Origin: Rhodoferax sp. | Lineage (GTDB): Bacteria > Pseudomonadota > Gammaproteobacteria > Burkholderiales > Burkholderiaceae_C | Assembly: GCA_029865675.1 (NCBI GenBank) | Contig: JARXAU010000101.1 | Span: forward strand, 1 to 14,414 | DNA length: 14,414 nt | Direction: 5' to 3' | Part shown: one piece after another, positions 4,950 through 10,877 of the stretch | Numbering within the stretch: the first letter of the stretch is position 1 | How the letters are laid out: every line of letters begins with the position of its first letter | Made by a program: the position numbers and the translations under genes | Notes under the pieces: model-generated | Database searches by the model: none | Seen by the model: the letters and a program-made list of their open reading frames with translations, nothing else | Told to the model about the DNA's origin: nothing

Positions 4950-5866
4950 AACTTGACGTCACTTTTTGCCTGCTTCACTGTGTGCTTTTGGTCGTTGCCT
5001 ACTGAGATTCCCCGGGGCTAGCGCAGCTTTGCCGCCCATGATCAGTAGCGTTCGCAAATACGGGTCACTCGCTTTGGTGATGCGCCCCAATCGCTGCTTG
5101 CCGCCCGAGCTGTATTGCCCCGGCACCAGTCCCAGCCAGGCGCAGAACTGGCGCCCGCAGCTAAAGTCGTGGCCTTTGCCCACTGTGGCCACAATGGCGC
5201 TGGCCGTGGTCGGGCCAGTACCCGCGAGCTGCATCAACTGGCGGGACCGCAGGTCTTCTTTGGCGGCTTGCTCGATGTAGTGGTCATACTGCTTGATGCG
5301 TTCGTCCGGGCGGGTCAACTCGCTTAGTGCATCGCCCACCACGGTGACGGCACCATCCGGGCAAGTCTTCAAGGTGTTTGTGCGCTTGGCGGCGCACGGT
5401 GGCGGCTTTGAGTGGCAGCATGATGCCCAATTCCGACAGGTGCCATAAGCCGCGCGGTGTGGCCGAACTTGGAAAACCGCATGGCCCAGTGGTGGGCGCC
5501 GGAGCAGGCTTCCATGCCGATCAGGAGGGGTAGCCAATGGGCCATGAATCCGATGAGCTTGGCACGCGGGACTTCTGGGCGCACCAGGGCAGGTTTGCCT
5601 GTTTGATCGACGCCATGCACCGCGAAGACGTTCTTGGCGAGATCAATTCCAACAGTTATGATCATCATCGTTCCCGCAAAAAGTAAGTTCATGAACAGTT
5701 TTGCCTCTCCATACCAGCACTTTGTCGCCGTAGACCACAACCCTGACGGGGTGCGGTTTGCTTGGGACGGGGAAGTGCCAGTTATTTGTTGAGTTTTTCG
5801 TCGGTGCAAATACGTCGCGTGGCCTCGATTGAACTTGCTGCTTGGGGGAATTACAAAAAGTTTCGT
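4946..5866 (-). mobile_element. Decayed IS110/IS1111-type insertion sequence (borders approximate)
   Basis: It contains the broken transposase remnant. ACGAAACTT at 4946-4954 is inverted as AAGTTTCGT at 5858-5866, a 9-bp match that may mark the ends or subterminal repeats. No target duplication was seen, and this group often makes none. The 190 bp between the transposase start and the right-hand repeat holds no known gene, though one - strand frame remains open through it. The borders are inference. Confidence 0.5.
4959..5668 (-). pseudogene. IS110/IS1111-family transposase, broken
   Basis: The start is ATG 5668 on the - strand, with GGGAA just upstream. Residues 1-77 give the N-terminal DEDD-domain beginning (MMIITVGIDLAKNVFAVHGV, then GMEACSGAHHW). 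After GHTARLMAP a deletion near 5434-5441 removes roughly 70 family residues, including the region with the later catalytic Asp residues (normally near NDAAD). The sequence resumes in another frame with ELGIMLPLKAATVRRQAHKH. A second frameshift near 5350-5362 leads to VVGDALSELTRPDERIKQYD and the C-terminal Transposase_20-type region (LAGTGPTTASAIVATVGKG, CAWLGLVPGQYSSGGKQRLG). The last roughly 50 family residues are replaced by an unrelated tail. It cannot encode a working transposase. Confidence 0.88.
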
Positions 5867-5919
5867 TGTGAATCAAGTATCTGCCTACTCATAAGATCGT
5901 CAACCTGGGAGTCATACGA

Positions 5920-6306
5920 TTGAAACCTTATCTACAAGTTCTTAGTTCTCTGCTAGCAATGTCACTTACAGCCTGTGGTGGTGGCGAGAGTGAATTGGCT
6001 GCAGCAAACACGTTGTTCACCGTTACTTCGTTCTACAAAGGATCCTCATTGGTACAGTGCCAACCTGAGGCAAGTACATCAGCAGAGTTGGCTACGCTGG
6101 TTGCCTCGCTAAAGACTGCAGAAGCAACTGTCGTCTCGAGCTCCTGTGGCTTTGATAACAATTGGGTAGGAACTACCGTTTGCGGTTCTTCGACTGGCAT
6201 CATCTTGGTTGTAAAAACTGAGAGCATTTCGCCAGAAGTCGTGCAGAAATATGGCCTTCGCCCTCTCAGTGACTTACCCGGAGCCAAATCTGCTCCCTGC
6301 AATTGA
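5920..6306 (+). CDS. Putative small lipoprotein
   Basis: The 128-aa product has a type II signal peptide: KPYLQVLSSLLAMSLTACGG, with lipobox LTAC and lipidated Cys19. The start is TTG 5920, chosen because GGGAG lies at 5907-5911, eight bases upstream, and because it yields a complete signal peptide. The mature part has four further Cys residues (in VQCQ, SSCG, TVCG and the C-terminal PCN), which could form two disulfides. It also has a pattern of short beta-like strands (GIILVVKTE) and SPEVVQKYGLRPLSDLPGA. No family was recognised. It is probably exported to the envelope. It sits between the insertion sequence and a weak attC-like fold, so it may be a cassette that lost its left border. Confidence 0.75.
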   Translation: MKPYLQVLSSLLAMSLTACGGGESELAAANTLFTVTSFYKGSSLVQCQPEASTSAELATLVASLKTAEATVVSSSCGFDNNWVGTTVCGSSTGIILVVKTESISPEVVQKYGLRPLSDLPGAKSAPCN

Positions 6307-6385
6307 GAACGTACTTGGCACCCCTGTCGTTCCTATCTTGGGAAAAAAGAGGGGGAACGTATGCAAGGCCTGGGCAAGTTCACTC
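6304..6385 (+). other. Weak attC-like fold after the lipoprotein gene
   Basis: TGAGAAC (6304-6310) overlaps the stop codon, as R'' cores do elsewhere in this array. GTTCACT (6379-6385) is its approximate inverse. Between them ACTTGGC is partly complementary to GGGCAAGTT, and CGTTCC (6329-6334) pairs with GGAACG. Both cores violate the consensus, so this may be a ruined attC or chance. Confidence 0.35.
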
Positions 6386-6764
6386 GCTCGCACCACAAAC
6401 GCTGAACCATCCTGGTGATCAACTCGGACGCTCAGAGCCTCCAGGGTTTCGGCAAGTCTCCATACAGATACCTCCCGCACAGCCAAGCACCGCCAATCTG
6501 GGCTGTTCATTGTTGACGGCTTTCTTGCACTCGCATGACAGGGACGGTGCGATACAACGGGAACAGACTGCACATTTACAGACGGCCTTGTTGCGCCTTG
6601 GTGGGCTCGCTGGCGCGAAATTGAGGCTGCTAAAGCCATGAAAGTTCTATTCCAGAAACACAATGTTCGCCGGGTTCATTCCAGCAGCGTCGTGCGCGAG
6701 AATTGGATTTGATAGCGCCGTTAGATCGGTTGGGCGCTGCTTTGATTGCAGCGGCGCAAGCCCG
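6386..6764. other. Non-coding stretch at the end of the array
   Basis: Apart from the second copy of the 144-bp repeat, nothing is recognised here. GTTAGAT at 6720 and GTTGGGC at 6729 fit the attC right-core consensus, but no left arm was found. This is probably the transition from cassette array to chromosomal backbone. Confidence 0.5.
6463..6606 (+). repeat. 144-bp direct repeat, copy B
   Basis: Ungapped match to 2923-3066, about 86% identical, with the best conservation from about 6508 to the right end. The copies have the same orientation and bracket the DUF3703, DUF4160-DUF2442, membrane-protein, insertion-sequence and lipoprotein segment. Confidence 0.8.
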
Positions 6765-7331
6765 TCAAAAAAACTTTTGAAAGTAGCTTCGGGCCATGCT
6801 CTGACCGATCAAAGGCTCCAAGGCTTTGGCGTAGGCTTGGGCCAGTCTGGCCGAAGTTGCCTCTGGGCCGAGGCTTGAGACAACACGGCTCACCCGCTCT
6901 GGGGCCTCGTCGCCGAAAAAACGTTCAAAAATTTCGAGCGCCAAAGGTTGCAAGGACGCCATGTCTTGCGCACTTGGAGGGGTCGAGGCCTCGTTTACGC
7001 GCACTGGGTTCGATGGTCCGTCAATAAGCAACAGTATTTTCCGCACCGGCAAAAGCGGCGCGGATTCGCCGACCGCGCCCTCGGACATCGAAAACCAACG
7101 AACCTTGAGGATGGTTTGCGCGTTCAACAATAGGAGTGCAGCAGGCAAGGCACTTGAACCAGCAAACTCGCTCGACACCAGCTCTCCTCTGCGCAATAAC
7201 CACGAAAAACCCTTGCCTTGCGCCTGCCCCAAGCCCACGTCGTGCTCGCCAGCGACGGCGGAGCCTGACAAGGCCCCGGTGCGCCGCGCCACGATGGCTT
7301 CACGCAACAGGGCTTGGAACTGCGACTTCAT
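6765..7331 (-). CDS. Hypothetical 188-aa protein
   Basis: ATG 7331 is preferred over GTG 7337 because AAGG lies five bases upstream of it. The N-terminal half (LREAIVARRTGALSGSAV, then GFSWLLRRGELVSSEFAG) has the strand-turn-strand look of DUF4388-like domains. A Pro/Ser-rich linker follows, then a helical C-terminal part (LQPLALEIFERFFG, APERVSRVVSSLGPEA, AYAKALEPLIGQSMARSYF). The DUF4388 resemblance is an impression only. There is no signal peptide or membrane segment. It is the second gene of a - strand pair, 21 bp downstream of the small membrane protein's stop. Function is unknown. Confidence 0.7.
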   Translation of the reverse strand: MKSQFQALLREAIVARRTGALSGSAVAGEHDVGLGQAQGKGFSWLLRRGELVSSEFAGSSALPAALLLLNAQTILKVRWFSMSEGAVGESAPLLPVRKILLLIDGPSNPVRVNEASTPPSAQDMASLQPLALEIFERFFGDEAPERVSRVVSSLGPEATSARLAQAYAKALEPLIGQSMARSYFQKFF

Positions 7332-7352
7332 CGGCACCTTGGTGGCTCTGGC

Positions 7353-7664
7353 TTAGGCCTTTGTTTTTCCAAACGCGCCGACCAGTGACTGGATACCCAG
7401 TGTCAGTGCCACGAAGCCCACCAAAATTATTCCACGGTGCAAGAGCTCATTGACGTGCTCATCCATGCCGTGTTGAAGGGACAGGGTCTCCACTACATGC
7501 GCCACGCCCAAAACGCCTGCGCCAAGCACAATGCGGTTCACGCTGCTGCTGAGTGCGCCGCCCAAGCGCAATTTGGCCACCGCAATGGCCATCCAAACGG
7601 CCGCACCAATGAGCAGAGCGTCCATGAGATTGGTTGCCAGTGAAATGATTGAAGATTCGTCCAT
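7353..7664 (-). CDS. Small membrane protein, 103 aa
   Basis: The product has three hydrophobic segments: LMDALLIGAAVWMAIAVA (about 13-30), VNRIVLGAGVLGVAHVVETL (about 42-61) and GIILVGFVALTLGIQSLVGAF (about 78-98). LSLQHGMDEHVNELLHR lies between the last two. ATG 7664 is preceded on the - strand by a good AGGGGAA. No family was recognised. It heads a two-gene - strand unit with the 188-aa protein and diverges from the DM13-domain gene across a 475-bp gap, so its promoter should lie in that gap. Confidence 0.75.
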   Translation of the reverse strand: MDESSIISLATNLMDALLIGAAVWMAIAVAKLRLGGALSSSVNRIVLGAGVLGVAHVVETLSLQHGMDEHVNELLHRGIILVGFVALTLGIQSLVGAFGKTKA

Positions 7665-8139
7665 GTGTGTTCCCCTGAGAAGTTGTGGTTAAAAAAATGC
7701 GTAGACCGGTCTTTGTAGTGGTCTTTTGATTTGCGACTCGCGCAGTCAGCTTGCGCCGCAAGGCTCCCCAAGAGATGTTTACCTGGCGCAACACTGATTT
7801 CCAAAATAATCATATCAGCTACGGTTGTATATTTGAAAACGGATTCCAAGAGGGGCTCATGACGCAGCGCGCCAGTGAGGAAATCGATTTCCCCCATGCC
7901 CGCCAGCTCAGTGTGGTGTCCGCGCGTTGACGAGGCTAGCGCCCTAATCAATACCAACAGCGGGTCATCCGTCTGGGGCCTGGCGCAGCCCATTCCATCG
8001 CAGGAAAGAAGTTTGAGAGTAAAGTTTCCAAATGAAAAAGGAAGTGAGCGAGCCGCTCGCGCTACGACGTATGCTCGGCTCGGTTGGGATCACTTCACAT
8101 CGGGCCTCAGGCTCTAGGTCTACTTTGCTCCATCACACC
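7665..8139. other. Divergent intergenic region
   Basis: It separates a - strand unit from the + strand DM13 gene and should hold both promoters. A - strand frame is open from 7993 into the next gene, with a protein-like stretch (GEIDFLTGALRHEPLLESVF). It lacks a recognisable family and overlaps the small membrane gene, so it is not called. GCGAGC-C-GCTCGC (around 8047-8059) is a short palindrome. Confidence 0.4.
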
Positions 8140-8616
8140 ATGAACACACCCAAAGTCTTTTTGCTGGTCGCGTCGCACATCGCAATAGCGGCGCTTGGCT
8201 TTGCCGCAGGCATCTACGCGCTGCCGATCTTGATTGCACCCGCACCGCCCACGCTGGAGGACGTCAGGGCTGCGACCAGCGAGACGATGTTCACGGGCCA
8301 GTTCCGCAAGGACTTGAAGGACAGTGACGCGCTGCATTGGGGCGAGGGCGTGGTGTCTGTTGCATCCAAGGCCATCTCACTGGTGGGGCAACTTGCGCCG
8401 GGCCCGGACTACAAACTCTACCTCTCACCAGAATTCGTAGAAACCGAAGCCGACTTTGAACGCCTCAAGAGCAGCATGGTCCAAGTCGGCGACGTCAAGA
8501 CCTTCGAAAACTTTGTGGTGCCCCTACCGCCCGGCATCGCGCCCGAAAAATACGTCGCAGTCATTGTGTGGTGCGAGAGTTTTGCTCAGTTCATTACGGC
8601 TGCAAAGTACCGGTAG
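8140..8616 (+). CDS. Membrane-anchored DM13-domain protein
   Basis: The 158-aa product starts at ATG 8140; an upstream in-frame start would add 36 residues of unlikely sequence. Residues about 6-34 (VFLLVASHIAIAALGFAAGI...) form a signal anchor, putting the domain in the periplasm. The DM13 domain follows: FTGQFRKDLKDSDALHWGEG (51-70), VSVASKAISLVGQLAPGPDYKLYLS, then VQVGDVKTFENFVVPLP (about 115-130) and VIVWCESFAQFITAAKYR (141-158). Cys145 is the domain's conserved cysteine. DM13 domains have been proposed to act in electron transfer; that role is inferred from the family. It is complete, with a family-typical ending. Confidence 0.88.
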   Translation: MNTPKVFLLVASHIAIAALGFAAGIYALPILIAPAPPTLEDVRAATSETMFTGQFRKDLKDSDALHWGEGVVSVASKAISLVGQLAPGPDYKLYLSPEFVETEADFERLKSSMVQVGDVKTFENFVVPLPPGIAPEKYVAVIVWCESFAQFITAAKYR

Positions 8617-8747
8617 CGTCGAGTGCGGAGTGCGGAAGATGGCCGCCTGAGACCTAACGAAGGCGTGTGGCCGCGGGCAGGCCACCGATATGGCCGCAGC
8701 CAGTGTCAAAATCCCTGACGCTGTTTTTCAACTTGCACAGGAGCACC

Positions 8748-9173
8748 ATGCCCATCACCAAAGGATTTCGCCAGCTCGTCGACGAAGCCAACGCCCAGAT
8801 CACTACCTACAGCGTGGCCCAAGTGCGCGCGCGCCTGCAAGACCCCTCGGTGCAACTGGTGGACATTCGCGATATGCGCGAGCTGGAGCGCGAAGGCACC
8901 ATCGACGGCGCGGTACTGGCGCCGCGCGGCATGCTGGAGTTTTGGGTGGACCCGGCCTCGCCTTATTTCAAGCCGGTGTTTGGGGACGAGAGCAAAGAGT
9001 TCATTCTGTTTTGCGCGGCAAGCTGGCGCAGCGCGCTGGCTGCCAAAGCCCTGCAAGACATGGGCATGACCAATGTGGCCCACCTGGACGGCGGCTTTGC
9101 CCAATGGGTGAAAGACGGCGCGCCTACCGAGACGCTGGAGCAGCAAAAAGCCAAGCGCCACGCCAAGGGATGA
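8748..9173 (+). CDS. Single-domain rhodanese-like sulfurtransferase
   Basis: The 141-aa product has one rhodanese domain: VQLVDIRDMRELEREGTIDG (35-54), APRGMLEFWVD (58-68), the active-site loop FCAASWRSALAA with Cys89 and Arg94, and VAHLDGGFAQWVKDG (110-124). The Cys would carry the persulfide. ATG 8748 is supported by AGGAG at 8739-8743. There is no signal peptide, so it is probably cytoplasmic. Its TGA overlaps the ATG of the YchJ-family gene as ATGA, indicating cotranscription and coupled translation. The physiological sulfur acceptor cannot be told from the sequence. Confidence 0.92.
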   Translation: MPITKGFRQLVDEANAQITTYSVAQVRARLQDPSVQLVDIRDMRELEREGTIDGAVLAPRGMLEFWVDPASPYFKPVFGDESKEFILFCAASWRSALAAKALQDMGMTNVAHLDGGFAQWVKDGAPTETLEQQKAKRHAKG

Positions 9174-9640
9174 AGCAGTTGGCGCCTAGCCAGCCGTGCC
9201 CTTGTGGCGGCTTGGTGGGCGGTGAGTCCACAAAGGCCCAGCAAGCAGGGCGCAAAGTGCAAACAAAGTCCGCGCCCGTGTTCGCTTACGCCCAATGCTG
9301 TGGCCGCTGGCTGGAAGCTGATGCCCAAAACGGCCCCTTCGCCCCCAATGCCGAGCAACTCATGCGCTCGCGCTACGCCGCCTTTGTGCTCGAGCGCGAA
9401 GCCTATTTGCTCGCCACCTGGCACCCTGGCCACCGCCCAGCCCATATCGAGTTTGATCCTGGCGTGAAGTGGCTGGGGTTGGAAGTGCGCGCCTCTTGCT
9501 TGACCGGCGCCGACACAGCGGAAGTGGAGTTTGTGGCCCGCCAAAAGCCGGTGAACGGCCCGGCCATTCGCCTGCACGAACGCAGCCGCTTTTTGCGCGA
9601 TGGCGGCCGCTGGTTTTACCTGGACGGCACGCAGTATTGA
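9170..9640 (+). CDS. ychJ: YchJ (UPF0225) family SEC-C motif protein
   Basis: The 156-aa product has the N-terminal zinc-binding Cys pattern CPCGG (10-14) with QCCG (42-45), completing a SEC-C-like motif. The UPF0225 hallmark AEQLMRSRYAAFVLEREAYL (61-80) plus LATWHP follows. The C-terminal domain (VKWLGLEVRA, AEVEFVARQKP, LHERSRFLRDGGRWFYLDG) is the NTF2-like fold of YchJ. The gap between the two Cys pairs is about 28 residues and rich in Lys, Gln and Ala, longer than the short spacer usual in the family. ATG 9170 overlaps the rhodanese stop codon. Function is not established. Confidence 0.9.
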   Translation: MKQLAPSQPCPCGGLVGGESTKAQQAGRKVQTKSAPVFAYAQCCGRWLEADAQNGPFAPNAEQLMRSRYAAFVLEREAYLLATWHPGHRPAHIEFDPGVKWLGLEVRASCLTGADTAEVEFVARQKPVNGPAIRLHERSRFLRDGGRWFYLDGTQY

Positions 9641-9713
9641 ATGTGGCGGTTGCCGCACGCCCGGCAGGGCGGTGCGGTGCGGTGCGCAATAACCGCGCTG
9701 CCAACGCTGTTGT

Positions 9714-9732
9714 TGAGAATAGTTCGTATTTG
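9714..9732 (+). promoter_or_regulatory. Fur-box-like operator upstream of the iron transporter
   Basis: TGAGAATAGTTCGTATTTG resembles the betaproteobacterial Fur pattern TGAGAATGATTCGCATTTG, with three differences by my alignment. It lies 68 bp upstream of the binding-protein start, overlapping a plausible promoter (TTGTTG at 9710-9715). Fe-Fur would be expected to repress the operon when iron is plentiful. Confidence 0.65.
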
Positions 9733-9799
9733 CAATAGACTCGGGGCGTGCCGTCTTTCAGCTATTTCATGGCTTGGCTTCACCAGAAAGACTTTTTTC

Positions 9800-10870
9800 A
9801 TGTACTTCACCCACCAAGCGCCCGCGCTGGGCGCTGCCACCTTGCCGCAGCCTCAGCCCGTGCGCCTTTTTGCCACGGCGGCGCTTGCCGTATTGGCTGC
9901 GTTTTTCGCGCTGGCCGCCCCCACAGCAGTGCGCGCCGACACACTGACGGTGTACTCCGCCCGCAACGAGCAGTTACTCAAACCCCTGCTGGACCAGTTC
10001 ACCAAGAGCACCGGCACCCAGGTGCAGCTCTTGACCGCCAACGAGGGTGCCTTGCTGGCACGCCTGAACGCCGAGGGCGCCAGCACCCCGGCCGACGTGC
10101 TGATCACGGTGGACGCGGGCAATCTCTGGCAGGCGGCGCAGCAAAACCTGCTGCAAGCGGTGGCGTCGCCCGTGCTAGAAAAGAACATTCCGGCCCACCT
10201 GCGCGACCCGGCCAAGCAGTGGTTTGGCATGTCGGTGCGGGCTCGCACCATTGTGTATAGCAAGGCGCGCGTGACCGCCAACACCTTGTCCACTTACGAA
10301 GACTTGGCGGACCCCAAGTGGCGCGGCAAGCTGTGTCTGCGCAGCAGCAAGAAGGTGTACAACCAGTCGCTGGTGGCGATGATGATGCAGGACCTGGGCG
10401 AGGCAAAAACAGAGGCCGTTGTCAAAGGCTGGGTGGCGAACCTTGCCACCGATGTGTTTGCAGATGACACCGCCTTGCTCAAGGCCATTACGGCAGGCCA
10501 GTGCCAGGTGGGCATTGTGAACACCTACTACCTGGGGCGCTTGCTGCAAGCGGACCCTGCATTTCCGGTCGGTTTGTTCTGGGCGAATCAGGCGACCACG
10601 GGCGTGCATGTGAATGTGTCGGGTGCCGGTGTGACGCGCTACAGCAAGAACCCGGCCTTGGCACAAAAGTTTCTGGAGTTCCTGTCCTCAGACGAGGCAC
10701 AAAAAATCTATACCGACAAAGACCTTGAATATCCCGCCAACCCAGGCGTCGCGGCCGACTCGGTCATCAAGTCCTGGGGCAGCTTCAAGCCCAACCCGAT
10801 CAATGTGTCCAAAGCGGGCGAGCTGCAAGCGGCTGCCACGCGCCTAATGGACCGCGCGGCCTACAAATAG
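9800..10870 (+). CDS. fbpA: Fe(3+) ABC transporter, periplasmic substrate-binding protein
   Basis: The 356-aa product has a long signal peptide ending AVRA-DTLT (cleavage after about residue 46). The mature part is a class II iron-binding protein of the FbpA/FutA type: LTVYSARNEQLLKPLLDQFT (49-68), YEDLADPKWRGKLCLRSSKK (166-185), VYNQSLVAMM, and the iron-ligand Tyr pair in NTYYLGRL (Tyr243-Tyr244). FLEFLSSDEAQKIY near the C-terminus is also typical. It captures ferric iron in the periplasm and hands it to the permease encoded 7 bp downstream. ATG 9800 has only a weak AGAAAG upstream, but no better start fits the signal peptide. A Fur-like site lies upstream. Iron specificity is inferred from the Tyr dyad and the Fur site. 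Confidence 0.92.
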   Translation: MYFTHQAPALGAATLPQPQPVRLFATAALAVLAAFFALAAPTAVRADTLTVYSARNEQLLKPLLDQFTKSTGTQVQLLTANEGALLARLNAEGASTPADVLITVDAGNLWQAAQQNLLQAVASPVLEKNIPAHLRDPAKQWFGMSVRARTIVYSKARVTANTLSTYEDLADPKWRGKLCLRSSKKVYNQSLVAMMMQDLGEAKTEAVVKGWVANLATDVFADDTALLKAITAGQCQVGIVNTYYLGRLLQADPAFPVGLFWANQATTGVHVNVSGAGVTRYSKNPALAQKFLEFLSSDEAQKIYTDKDLEYPANPGVAADSVIKSWGSFKPNPINVSKAGELQAAATRLMDRAAYK

Positions 10871-10877
10871 CCTGCCC

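Noticed and set aside
6700..6765. GTTAGAT/GTTGGGC at 6720-6735 as attI or a final attC
   Set aside because: No left arm or integrase gene is nearby, and attI would be expected at the opposite (left) end of the array.
7665..7993. - strand gene upstream of the small membrane protein
   Set aside because: The frame overlaps a better-supported gene, no family was recognised, and the region is a natural divergent promoter.
8645..8747. ACCTAAC near 8653 as an attC left core
   Set aside because: It matches RYYYAAC but has no GTTRRRY partner or inverted arms, and it lies between ordinary chromosomal genes.
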